A DNA stretch of 64,000 nt, taken from the NCBI GenBank assembly GCA_029948255.1, contig JALIZF010001613.1:297501-361500 (forward strand). Direction: 5' to 3'. The notes under the pieces were generated by a model, which was given only the letters and a program-made list of their open reading frames with translations, was not told the origin of the DNA and searched no databases. Of this stretch, positions 9,869 to 38,268 are shown one piece after another. A program made the position numbers and the translations under genes. Source of the DNA: Telmatactis stephensoni (taxonomy: Eukaryota; Cnidaria; Anthozoa; Actiniaria; Isophelliidae). Each line of letters starts with the position of its first letter. Positions within the stretch are counted from its first letter, which is position 1.

Positions 9869-11950
9869 TGTATTTAAAGTAAGATAAGCTACATTAGATT
9901 TCGTATGAACGAGAGGATGTTAAAAGCATGTTCATTTAGCTGAGTTTGCAGTAGGCCGCGGTTCAGTTTCAGGCCAGACACGACCTTTCATATACGCTCC
10001 AATACACCAAATTGAACGAACGAACAATCTTCCCAGGATTTACTTTACATCAGTTACCCGTTCATCTGATTATTAGTGTTGAAGAGGGACTAAGCCGATT
10101 TGATTGACCACCCCAATACTTCAAGTTACAATTGTAAATCTGAAAAAAGGGGTGTCCGAAAACACAAGCACTATGGATTGAAAGATTTAATTTTTCTGCG
10201 ACGGGGAAATTAAAAGAAAGCAAAGAAATTAACGTGAAATTAAGATACAACGTCTTCGAACTACTCTAACTATACTTTAGGGTCTAGATATATAGGGTGC
10301 CATAATTTGCATGGTACATTTAGGTAGTTGTTCCGGTATGAAATCAAAGTGAAATCTGTGCCACATTTCTGTGATAAAATCTTCTTGGCTTGCAGATCAT
10401 CGGAATTTCTTCCAGTGCATTTTGCATTCTTTTTGCGCGCGTAAGAGTTCATACAGATTGTACATGTGGCACTGGCATATAATGTGGTAGCGTACAATAT
10501 GCCTATGGATGTTGTTGTACAAGAACCGGCGCCGACCGCGCATTCAGACTCGATCCCTTTGACTTACATGGATTTCAAACAAGGCGTGGACGTGGCTCAA
10601 AATGCAAAGGACGAAAACTACTGCTGAAAGTGAGCTAGACGCCATTCTAACTCGTGCAAGAGTTTGGCTGACCTGACTGAACATTTATTTCATTTGGTAG
10701 TCAACTTTCGAAACTTATACGAGCTCTGTTATTTTCATTTGGAACTAAGTTTGACATCAAGTCAGCAAGTAAGAAATGAATTAATGAATAATGAATAATC
10801 AAATTTTCTATTCTGCTGCTGATTTTTGCAACAATTCTGATCATGCCCTAAATGTTTTCTCTCTATCTCATTCTATTGTATCTACATCTATATCTACGTA
10901 CATCTACATTTATTTCATCAGCAATAAACTTTGAAGTTATCACGCTAACTATATGAAATAATTTATATTAAAATTAAATTCGTTTTTTTACAACAATTAT
11001 TTGGGATATTAGTTCAAAAATCCTTATCAAACGAGGAAACAGAACGAGAGAGCGCCGAAACGCGTCAGCAGTGTGTCTGTCCTCTTATTGACACACTTCT
11101 AATCAACCAATCAGATTGCGAGATTAGTATCAAGTGTTGTAATTAAATTAACAAATTGAAAGTGAAATAGGAAAGTTGCCAAACTTAGCAAAGTTATACT
11201 GTTTGTTGACACATCATGAGCAAGTAATTACTGCTTATAATTATTACTGAATTGCGGATTTTTACCAAAACAGAAATCTTAGTTAAACATCAATAAATAA
11301 TTCTATAATAAACTGTATAATCATATACCGTTTAATAAATACTGCATTTGGAACAAATATGATAACTGTTCTGTTTCCTTGATTTTACAGCTTTGACATT
11401 TAATGCAACGGACTATTAAACGATTTGATATATCATTTCTGTGCACACTACATGTTGTGAGATATTCCCCAATTACAACCTTCTCTATATATAGATTATG
11501 ACAAAAGCCATCGTACCCTTGCATTGACTTGTATTCCTCACTCTCCCCAAACGGAAAACTCTCTAAAACAATCAATATTGCAGGTCCTAGTAGCGACCAT
11601 CTTAGAGATAGGTTTATGCAATAATCAACCTATTTTCTTTTAAGCTAAGTAAACGGTTAGCTTAAAATTTGTCAAAATGGAAAGCGGAAGTGCGATGAGA
11701 AGCTATACATGCAATCAAATGAGATTCACGTGCATGACGCCCAAACAACACAAATTAAAATCAGTTTTTCAGTGCTATTTCAGGTGCTATATACCACACA
11801 CACATATGAAACATTAAAGCATAAGTATGATGTAAGTATAAAGCTATTTTACCTGAGAACTGAACCAAAACGATCGCTGCAGCAATAAACACAGTTGAGA
11901 CAGCCATTACAGTGCTCATTTCCCGGAAAGACAACGCGCTCTTCTGTCAC
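9869..11950 (-). repeat. Tandem duplication, copy 2
   Basis: Positions 10425-11940 repeat 7129-9490 without the 8213-9041 insert. A short piece at about 9870-9915 repeats the intron side of exon 2 (7050-7095). About 0.5 kb of unrelated sequence separates the two pieces, and the exon 2 equivalent itself is missing. Confidence 0.8.
11853..11919 (-). CDS. Possible alternative first exon of the secreted-protein gene
   Basis: Duplicate of exon 1 (9396-9486) with the same GT donor and the same phase, so it could splice to exon 2 at 7049. The first ATG of exon 1 is TTG here and a 9-base unit is missing. The next in-frame ATG keeps an intact signal segment (MAVSTVFIAAAIVLVQFS). Because it lies upstream of the other first exon on the same strand, it could act as a second promoter and start for the same gene. 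It may instead be a relic of a duplication that lost exon 2. Transcription is not shown by the sequence. Confidence 0.5.
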
Positions 11951-12294
11951 CTGACATACATTCTTTCTCACATGACTAGATCTAGAGTCGCACTAGTACT
12001 TGGGAAGAAAAAAAATTGATCTCAAACAGGCATCTTTGCTTTCATAATTAATCATCCAATTAAATCTTGGTATTTTAATAAGTTTGCCTTACGGCGATGT
12101 CGACGGCCGGTCAGATCTGGGTTCGATTTATACTTCAAGAAAGAGATTCTGGATTTTGAAAATTAACGATAATTGCTGTCCCAAATTTTTGTTTTAGCAT
12201 AGTTTATGCCTCTGTGCAGTTTCTCTGATAAAGTTATTTCACCCTTTAGAATCAGACAAAGCGAAAGACAACGGTAAAAACAGAAACGTACTGC
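11951..12294. other. Intergenic, nothing recognised
   Basis: No frame, repeat or RNA signal that I can support. Confidence 0.5.
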
Positions 12295-12987
12295 TACAGC
12301 TAGTTCCCTGCTAGCAGAGTCTCTCTCGTTACGGTCCTGCAATGAAAATTGAGAGACTCTGCCGATCTAAGCCGTTTTCTTTGTTGAGCATGCGCTCCGG
12401 TAACTTAGCAACGCACGTGAATATTTAGACTTTTGCATCATCAACACATTTCAGTTATTCCCAGAGCATCTATTTTCCGCAGATATTCAATAAATCTAGG
12501 GAAAAACTATAAAGGATGACATAATGGCTGGCAATTTTATGAAATTCGAAAGAAACATTACATATTTCAGGCAAAAAACGTTCCCTGAATGCGTGAATAA
12601 ACAACAGCTAATTGACCTCAGGTCACTTCTGCTCATTTCTCAGATTTCCTACAAAACATTGTAAATGGTTCCAAATTTTGATCTTGCATTTACGATAAAA
12701 CTGAAAATGTATGTCTTTAGTTGATTTCGTCCACAAATGTTGAAGTTTCAAGACGGTTGAACCTTGCGTGACAGCAAGACTTTTCTTACAAACATACTGC
12801 GACTTTACTGTCCAATCACAACAGAGCCTTTTCCAGTTAAAACCGGTTTCAAACCAGTTTGCTTCGTCCACGGTTGTGGACGGCGGTGTATCAAAGAAAA
12901 CGGCTTAGATCGGCAGAGTCTCTCAATTTTCATTGCAGGACCGTAACGATAACGAGAGAGACTCTGCTAGAAGGGAATACAGCTAGA
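12295..12987. mobile_element. Foldback element with ~90-bp inverted arms
   Basis: Left arm 12295-12383 and right arm about 12893-12987 are inverted copies. Each arm also contains its own 12-bp hairpin (GCAGAGTCTCTC...GAGAGACTCTGC), so the element is a palindrome of palindromes. The 0.5-kb interior has no convincing frame. Confidence 0.75.
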
Positions 12988-13145
12988 AATCGTTGCGCTA
13001 GAAAGACAAATTCCATCTGTATGGTATATGTCAGTCTCTGTTGCGCACAATGAATTATTACTCGTGCCCAGGCCTTTAGGCCGGGAACGAGTTATAAACT
13101 GCAAATTTTTTTTTTTTTCTCTTTTCTCCGCCAGAAGAGGCCTTT

Positions 13146-14040
13146 CTTGCGCAATCGGTCACGTGTTAAAGCTCCTGATTGGTTCAGAGCGTAAGAAATA
13201 ATGCCCTTCATTCATCACCTTTGAGCGAGTGCGAACTCTTCGAAGGCCCTCGAAGTGAACGCCAGTCAGGAACTTTAGGAATGCAAAATGGCGGACAGCC
13301 CAAAAAATTGCTTTCAGAGACAGTCTTTTCCAGCAGTGAGACAATAGAAAATGGAGCTTTTAACTCGAGATGTACCTAGACACTTATAAGAGCTTCAGAA
13401 TGGGCTGTTATTTTGAGCTTGATCTCCAATACTTTGACCAAATATCGAACTCCGATGGAGTACTTGAAAACTGAAGCTCTCGCGACTCGTAGCAATTCCT
13501 TTGAGCTGGAAATCTACGAATTTCTCACCCTACATGTTGCTAAACTAACGCATATAGAGGCAAGTCAATTATATTTTTCATTCAAGCATTCAAGAGATCT
13601 TGAGACGTTTTTGTAATGAATTTTAACACAATTCTGGCCAGACAATTTATTTATATATTTTCATGGAATCAAGGCTCTATTTGACCTGATGCGTTTGGTC
13701 ACGTAATAGATAAAACATCTGAAACATGAACGCCGAAAAAATACACGATTTGTTATTGTGTCAAAAACGTCGTTGTAGAAGTCTTTACAGCAAACAATTG
13801 AGATATATAGTGAAATAAAAAGTTGAATAAACTGGTATATTTTTGCATGTTGGGATAAAGGCAAACACTAAGCTGCTGACAGACAAATTGACTAATCAGA
13901 TATTCTCTAAAAAGGTCAAAAAAGGTCTTTATTATGTTACGGTTAAGTGAAGAATGCGTGAAACGGCTCGGGGAAGAGTACGCACGGGGCCGGTCACTGA
14001 AGGGCTCCCGGGGCACGAGTGAACGCACGTGTGCGTCTAG
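13146..14040 (-). repeat. Direct repeat downstream of the methyltransferase (3' flank copy)
   Basis: Collinear with 15353-16292 in the same orientation. On the minus strand it begins right after the methyltransferase stop codon, so it contains that gene's 3' flank. A short frame after an ATG in the context AAAATGGCGGAC is broken in this copy (MADSPKNCFQRQ then stop) and slightly longer in the other. It is too short to call. Confidence 0.8.
13928..13933 (-). terminator. Polyadenylation signal AATAAA
   Basis: AATAAA on the minus strand about 110 bases after the methyltransferase stop. It is deleted in the otherwise similar repeat at 15353-16292. Confidence 0.5.
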
Positions 14041-15243
14041 TTAGCTAGTAGTACAAGAAAGTTCAAATATCGTGCTTCCTCCCGAAAATGTATCATAAAC
14101 TTGTTTCAACTGATAGCCAGTCTTGATGCCGATTTCTTGAAGAGTTTTGACCCATTCAGCTTTACTTATAAGAGGACTGCCACTAACGTTAAGCCAATGC
14201 ATTGAAAATGCCGCTAATTCCAAGCCATTTATTCCAACGATGTCTTTACTATCAGCAGCAACGAAATTTATAATCAAAAGTCTTCCACCTTGTGAGGGGA
14301 AGAGGCTGCGAGAGTTCAGCAAGATCTTGGCCGTTAATTTATGGTCATGTATGAACGCACTAATAACATTCTTGAATACTACAGTATCAGCTTGAAGCTT
14401 AAGGTTACTTGGGAATGGTTGGGTAAAATCATGTTTGATGAAATTGATGCGATCCTCTAGGTCTCCCTGCCATTGGACACCTTTCTGCAGTGCCTCATCA
14501 ATTACGTGTGGTAAATCGACTACGTGTCCTTGGATGTGCTCACAGCCAGGCAATTTCATGATAGCTGCAAGAAATTCGCCTGAACATCCTCCCATATCCA
14601 CCAACGTTTTTGAGGTGGACCACTGGAAAGCTTTAAAGACGTTATTGACTTCATATACGTCTGGGAGACTTGTCAGTTGCGAGATGTATGCATTAAAACC
14701 TAAATAGTTTTCAACAAACTCCAGCCTTCTCTCGTCGCTTCCAATAAGATGCACAGATGAACCTTCGAACATCTTTGTTTTGTCATATGGGTGATTTTCA
14801 ATATCATTCATATATTGAAAGTGGTCCATGTTGTGTTCCAGCAGAAATGCGGGCTGGCCATGTTTCACGCATGCTGGCAGTGAACGCATCGCTGAAAAAT
14901 GCTCTTCGCCACAAACGTACTGGAACAAGTGGCCGAGACCTGGTCGCTTGTCTCGTCTCAGCACTTCTATGCCTCGGTTCTTGGCAAAATGCTTGTTCTC
15001 CAGCTCCTTGCCAATGCCCCATTGGGCAAGCACTTTCATGACAGGGTAAAGGCCTTTGCTTGAAGTGCAGCCTGACTTCTTGGCGATGTCTTCAATACTG
15101 AGGGAAGGTTCTTCAGCAGAACAAAGCAGTTCAGGAATCTTGAGTCCAATGATAATACTGAGGCAACGGTTTTTCCATAAGGCATGCATCGTAGAAAGGA
15201 TGAAGGCCTCTTCTTCACATATCACAGTTGTTTTCGATTCCAT
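14041..15243 (-). CDS. SAM-dependent O-methyltransferase, ASMT (hydroxyindole) type
   Basis: A single uninterrupted exon of 400 residues. Residues ~10-100 fit the winged-helix dimerisation domain of plant-type/ASMT O-methyltransferases, and the catalytic fold follows. SAM-binding motif I is LVDMGGCSGE at 214-223, the ribose-binding acid is in VVDLP (D243), and HDF is at 271-273. At the catalytic position where relatives have L-H-D-W, this protein reads FIHDH (H299, D300; Trp replaced by His). The family methylates hydroxyl groups of small molecules such as N-acetylserotonin or related phenols; the substrate cannot be read from sequence. Length is normal or slightly long. It is divergent to NDC80 (ATGs ~1.56 kb apart). 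The lack of introns suggests retroposition or intron loss. ASMT-like genes are often multicopy in cnidarians, so no symbol is assigned. Confidence 0.92.
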   Translation of the reverse strand: MESKTTVICEEEAFILSTMHALWKNRCLSIIIGLKIPELLCSAEEPSLSIEDIAKKSGCTSSKGLYPVMKVLAQWGIGKELENKHFAKNRGIEVLRRDKRPGLGHLFQYVCGEEHFSAMRSLPACVKHGQPAFLLEHNMDHFQYMNDIENHPYDKTKMFEGSSVHLIGSDERRLEFVENYLGFNAYISQLTSLPDVYEVNNVFKAFQWSTSKTLVDMGGCSGEFLAAIMKLPGCEHIQGHVVDLPHVIDEALQKGVQWQGDLEDRINFIKHDFTQPFPSNLKLQADTVVFKNVISAFIHDHKLTAKILLNSRSLFPSQGGRLLIINFVAADSKDIVGINGLELAAFSMHWLNVSGSPLISKAEWVKTLQEIGIKTGYQLKQVYDTFSGGSTIFELSCTTS

Positions 15244-15352
15244 TTTGAAAGGTCATTTGCAGCACGATGACTTATACCTGTTATACCCTGTGGCAGAGAT
15301 TTTTGCACGTGATCGAAAGGGCAACTAGTCTTTTCGTCTCGAGAATGCAGCA

Positions 15353-16292
15353 TTCTTGCGCAATCGGTCACGTGTTACACCCCTGATTGGTTAAGAACGT
15401 AAAAAACAATGCCCTTCATTCATCACCTCCGTAGTGAACTAACGCCAGCGAGGAACTTTAGGAATGCAAGATGGCCGACTACAAAGAAAATAGCTTTCAG
15501 AGACAGGCTTTTTGTGCAGTAGAACAATGTAATTTGGAGCTTTTAACTCGAGATATACCTATATACTTATAAGAGCTTCAGAATGGGCTGTTATTGTGAG
15601 CTTCATCTCCAATACTTTGACCAAATATCGAACTCTAAATGGAGTACTTGAAAGCCGAGGCCCTCGCGATAACGACTATTTCCTATGAGCTGGAAAACTA
15701 CGAATTTCTCATCCTACATGTTGCTAAACGAACATACATAGAAGCAAGTCAATTATATTCCTCATTCAAGCATTCAAGAGATCAGTTGAGAGGTTTTTGT
15801 ACGGCTGAATTTTAATTTAATATTGGAATGGCATGAAACTAGATTCCATTGACCTTGTATTTTGCGTTTGGTCACGTAACGTCTTTTATTCATATATAAA
15901 ACATCTAAACATGAACGAAAAAATACACGATTTGTTATTGTGTCAAATATGCCGTTGTAGAAGTCTTTACAGCAAACAATTGAGATATATAGTGAAATAA
16001 GAAGTTGAATAAACTGGTATATTTTTGCATGTTGGAGATATCTAATACACATGCATGATAATAGAAAGACAAAGGAACACTAATAGCTGTTGACAGACAA
16101 ACTGACTAATCAAGATATTTTTTAGTTTTAAGTTAGCCGATTCAAAAAAGGTCATTATGTTACGGTTAGCTATTTCCCGGAATGGTGAAGAATGCGTGAA
16201 ACGGCTCGGGGAAGAGTACGAACGGAGCCGGTCATTGGAGTCTCTCTTAAAAAGGGCTCCAGGGGCACGAGTGAACGCACGTGTGCGTCTAG
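15353..16292 (-). repeat. Direct repeat upstream of the methyltransferase
   Basis: Second copy of 13146-14040, starting about 110 bases upstream of the methyltransferase ATG. Since the other copy is the 3' flank of that gene, this one looks like the 3' flank of a lost tandem methyltransferase. Its far edge adjoins the block shared with 4870-5280. Confidence 0.8.
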
Positions 16293-16801
16293 TTGACAAT
16301 TAAATGGAGTATCATGACCTCTGAAATTAATTGTTGCGTAGAAAGGATACTTTAATAGTGCATCATGACGTCATCATCCGAAAATGTTGCATTTAACAGC
16401 AGCAAGTGATAACATCTGCGCATGTCTCCAACTTCTATGGGTCAACCTTTGAAATTGTTATTTGTGATGGATGATAACCAGCAGTGTTTTCTTTTTTCGA
16501 TCGATCGGGAAGTGAGACAAAGCGGAAGGAAAATTGCAGCATATTGTTAAATTTTCTCAACTTTATCGGATAATTTGAAGGGCCCATTTATAAGTTATCA
16601 GCCGTATTTCGAGAAAATTGGCATTTTTGGTATCGCTGTGTTAACGCGGTAGAGGGCTTGAGTACTAAGATCTGACCGCGGGCTCAGCGCGGGAAATTTG
16701 AAAAATCAAAACGAAAAGTTCGACAGAAGGTTGAGGTTGTCAGTTTTTCTCTGGATTTTTGAAAGTATATTTAATCTCGAATAGATACTGTCTGAACAGT
16801 A

Positions 16802-34227
<17,426 letters not shown>

Positions 34228-34883
34228 AGACGCGTGTTTTTGTGTAGATGTGTCAAAATGACATTGGATGGAACGATGATGCTGCATGGAACGATTACTT
34301 TCAAAATGGGTACGATGCCGTCTTACCTCATAAATTAATTCAGACGCACCCTCAGATCGACAACCGTATGTGATTACAATATACACGTCAGATAAGGTTG
34401 CAGGATCTTAATCTAAAACTCATTAATAATTAATGAGCATAGAGACCAATCGAATCTGTCCATTCAGGTCTCGTGTAATACTGTATCCTTTATACCACGA
34501 TATAGAACGGATCCATAAAACAAACGTTCTATATCAGTTATTGATAAATAAACATCAGTGATATAGAACTGATATTTATTCATCAGCCTTGTCTTGCCTT
34601 GCACAAGATCTCACTATGTGACGGATCATCGACTTTGCGTAGTATCGACAAAAGTTTGAAAACCACATGACTTCGTATTGATGAAATCGGAGCGCCTTTC
34701 AAATGTGGGGTGTAGTGTCAAACGTTGTTTTAAGCATATTCTAAACCTATTTGTTAATAGGTTTTAGAAGTGGTTTCATAGAATTTGTGTCCGTGCTATA
34801 TCAGGTCTAAAGATCCTTGCCTTAGCCTCTTAGTCTTAATACACCGATATGGCAAGGTGTGATGACAACAAAAAATGCGCCAG

Positions 34884-34906
34884 GCCACGAGACGAAGTCT
34901 CGTGGC
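34884..34906. other. Perfect 10-bp hairpin
   Basis: GCCACGAGAC, a GAA loop, then GTCTCGTGGC. It lies in intergenic DNA; role unknown. Confidence 0.7.
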
Positions 34907-34974
34907 GTGGCTATTCACGCTATTTAAAGTATAGATTCTGTAATCGCTTGGGACATTTATCATTAAGGTATTAA

Positions 34975-35770
34975 ACAAAGCATCAGTTACTTCAAACCAT
35001 GCAGTCTGCTTATCGTGAACACCACTCAACTGACACTGCCTTACTAACTAAGGTATCGAAGAACATTTAAGATCTGTTGATCAACATCAAGAAGTACTTG
35101 TTCTTTTAGACCTCTCAGTTGCATCAGTTTGATACCATAGACCATGATATTTTATTAAAGAGGATGAGACATGTTTTTGGCTTTGGTGGAACGGACTTGC
35201 AGTGGCTCACATCATACTTTTCCAATAGGACACAGTCCATCAAGATTAATAACTGCATTTTCCAACCAAAACAGATCGACTAAGGCGTCTCACAAGGCTC
35301 GGTCCTTGGATCCTTACTGTTTTCAGTGTATGTGGCACCAATTGAAGGTGTTGTGCGATACGATAACCTCTCGTGTATGGCCCGTCGCAGACGATTCGCA
35401 GCTCTATGTAATGCTGAATCTGATTCATTACCTTGGCTTGAACTGAAAACTGAAAATCTGTATCAAATTGGATCAAGGGGAACAAAATGCAGCATGTGCA
35501 AACTTGACAAGACTTAAATAATTCACTTCTCATCTAATTCACTTCTCATCACTTTTCTTTCTCAAGAATCCATCCATCGCACAACTCAGCTTTAGAAGTA
35601 CTGACATAGAAGTATCTTGAGAAGTCCGTAACCTTGAATTCACCTTCGACTTACCAGCATCTGCAAGTCACCATCCTTTGCACTTCGAAACACTTAACGG
35701 GTACGCCAATACTTGACGCTACGCGCTTCAAAAGCGCCTGAATTTTAGAGATTCTGCTCAAACTCCTTCT
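34975..35770 (+). mobile_element. Decayed LINE reverse transcriptase
   Basis: Several frames together show RT words in order: QSAYREHHSTDTALL, TIDHDILLKR, WLTSYFSNRTQS, GVSQGSVLGSLLFSVYV and VADDSQLY. The last is the catalytic box with its first residue changed. Stops and frameshifts throughout; a fossil. Confidence 0.8.
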
Positions 35771-35867
35771 TCCACAATGCCCATGCAGTCTCTTTCTATA
35801 CGAAAATCCTTACTGGTTTTTTTTAAGAAATCAAAATGTTAAAATGAAATGAATAACAGAGTGAAAG

Positions 35868-36104
35868 TTAAATCCCATCGTCTAATGCTTTTTTAAAGTC
35901 TTCGAGTGTTTTCTCTTGTACAATATCTTCAGCTAGTGAGTTCCAATCTCTAATGGTTCTTGGGAAATATGAATATAGGTGATAATCTGTTCTTGAACGC
36001 GGAATTTGGTACGCTCGGGAATTTGTATGTCTGCTGGTGCTCTTCATTGCTTCCAGTTTTGGCATGCCATCATTCATAATTAGGCCATTCTGTAGTTTGA
36101 ACAA
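35868..36104 (-). mobile_element. LINE C-terminal fragment
   Basis: The 78-residue minus frame contains a basic stretch then FPRTIRDWNSLAEDIV and a short tail, the pattern at the extreme C-terminus of many LINE RT proteins. It is in opposite orientation to the fragment at 34975-35770, so a separate insertion. Confidence 0.65.
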
Positions 36105-36495
36105 CAGAACAAGTCTCCTACAAGAAAAACTCTTACAAGAAAACTCCTTGAATTTATACTTTCAAAAACGTAACGGACTTTAATGGGATGGGAAGCATAG
36201 AAATTCGCTTCTTTTACATGCAAACGAGGGAAGAGGATGTCCTTGTATTTCAGTAAAACCATTAGTGAAAAATCAGGTAACACTACTCCTTAAAAAAAAT
36301 TGTTTATGGGTCCTTGAAAACTCCTTGAATTCTCCTGGATTTTTAAATTCGTACCTCAGCACTTAACCTGTATGAGGGCACAGGTAACTATTTGCATCGT
36401 TATCAACAAGTCCATGACACATCTTATGCATTAAAATTAATCTAAATTAATCTAGACCGGCTTTGTTTTTCTTAATTCAAGACTGAAGTCCATCC

Positions 36496-37840
36496 TAAGA
36501 GGCATTCGGCCTTGAAAAACGTTTGCCAAACGTTTGCCAAACCGGGTCACAACGGCTTTTTAGAATCGCGCCGTTTAATTTGAATGGCTTTTTAGGAACT
36601 TGAAGGTGTAAATTCTTGATATGCATCTCATTTGCATTCAAACCAAAAGCGCAAGAAATCTGGTTTCAAGCATTTGTGCAGGATATCGTACTTTGTCAAA
36701 TTTATTTCTTCTGGTTTATGATGTTGCGAACAAAAGCAAAAATCAGTACAGTCGTTTTATGGAACCTTAAGTTCATTGTTTCTAGCTTAAGAACAGCAGC
36801 TTCACGGCAGACTTTTTCCAATTGTGGCATTAAAGTGCGTCCAAGATTTTCGACCATTTTCAGTGTTTTATTTTAAAGCTACGCAAGAAAGGACATGACT
36901 TTATTCTCCCAAGAATTAGAACTGAATGTTTCATAAATAGATGTTTGTTAAATTTTATTTAGTCAAGTCCACGTTTTTAAATTTTAATGTAAACTTCAAA
37001 CGTCTGATTTGCAGTATTTTTCAATAAAGACATTTATTATTATTATATCCAGCAGTGTTACACATGCATCTTTATGCTAAATCCTAGCTAATGGCACAAT
37101 AGGGCGCTAAGCGTTACATAAAGGCCATGTAAAATTAACCTAATTTCCTTAATGCTATATCAATATATCAAATAAAACAAGATATCCCTAAAAAGTATTG
37201 AAAAGAAGCTTAAAAAGTCTTAAGAACTATTATAAATGGTAAATGTTATTATTATTATTATTATTCTTGTTGTTGTTGTTGTTGTTGTTGTTGTCGTTGT
37301 TGTTATTATTATTATTATTATTATTGTTTTATAAACATAAGCATTGCTTATGCTCTTCAACGGCTTGTCCTGTGGGCGATCGGTTTAGCACTTTCAGTTA
37401 GGCAGACATCAAGTCACCTTTTCGTTGTCATTTGAGGTTCGTGGTTGTTATTTTCAGAGTGCAGGGGGTGCTTCAAAATTCATGACGATTTCAGAGCACT
37501 TTTAGGGTACACTTTTGGCAGCCAGTCGTCTTCGCATTTCTACTCCGACGATTTTTGTGAAATTCACTCAGCTTAAAGATTGATTAATCGTAGTTTGATT
37601 CTCTGTGTTTCATCCATTTATACCAACAAAATTTTGATTTAGAGTGGGTCCCCTCGTTTCTAAACAGTGGGGTCAGGTTTAGTGGAGATTACTCCAAAAA
37701 TATTGCTCTTCAACAAAATCGTTTAACGCCAATTTGTAGCTGGAAAATTAGAGTAAAAGTTCTTAAAAGACTATTGAAATTGAACCCGATTCCAAAAAAG
37801 TTGTGACCAAAACGTTTGTCAAGGCCGAATTCCTCCTAAA
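36496..37840. mobile_element. Non-autonomous DNA transposon with ~50-bp TIRs
   Basis: The left end GAGGCATTCGGCCTTGA...GGTCACAAC is matched, inverted, by the right end GTTGTGACC...TCAAGGCCGAATTCCTC. About 1.34 kb with no transposase; a (TTA)n/(TTG)n microsatellite lies at 37240-37330. Target duplication unclear. Confidence 0.65.
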
Positions 37841-38072
37841 TTTCTAATGAGTCACCTTAACACATTAGTTATGTTTCACGGTTTCATATCCATTCGTTGA
37901 TGGTTATCTAGGCAAACTAAAAAAGCTAATCCTGCTAGATAATACATTTTTACATTACAATTTCAAAGTCAAGAGGTGACTTGTCCTGATTGTCAAGCAG
38001 CCCATATAAACCCATATAAACATAGAAGCTAGCCAATCGGAGTGCGCGTTAGAAATTTGTTATTTCACAAAG

Positions 38073-38078
38073 TTTATT
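38073..38078 (-). terminator. Polyadenylation signal of CLN3-like copy A
   Basis: AATAAA on the minus strand ~190 bases past the stop. The homologous signal of copy C is at 49786-49791. Confidence 0.45.
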
Positions 38079-38268
38079 ATAACAATGGTTATATATATGA
38101 CATAGAGTGCCCATCAATAGAAGTTATCAGCTTGAGCACTACTCTCTAGAGTCGCAAATATCTGTCAGTATGTAGAGTCCTCTGCAGTCAAAAGTCCTCA
38201 ACGTCTTCACAAACCTGAATCAAAAGCATGTTACACGACACAACTGGGTCATCCCAACATGATCAGCC

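Noticed and set aside
14147..15049. Several plus-strand frames of 70-94 residues
   Set aside because: Shadows of the methyltransferase gene on the other strand.
36616..36876. 86-residue plus-strand frame
   Set aside because: Lies inside a non-autonomous TIR element; no transposase motif.
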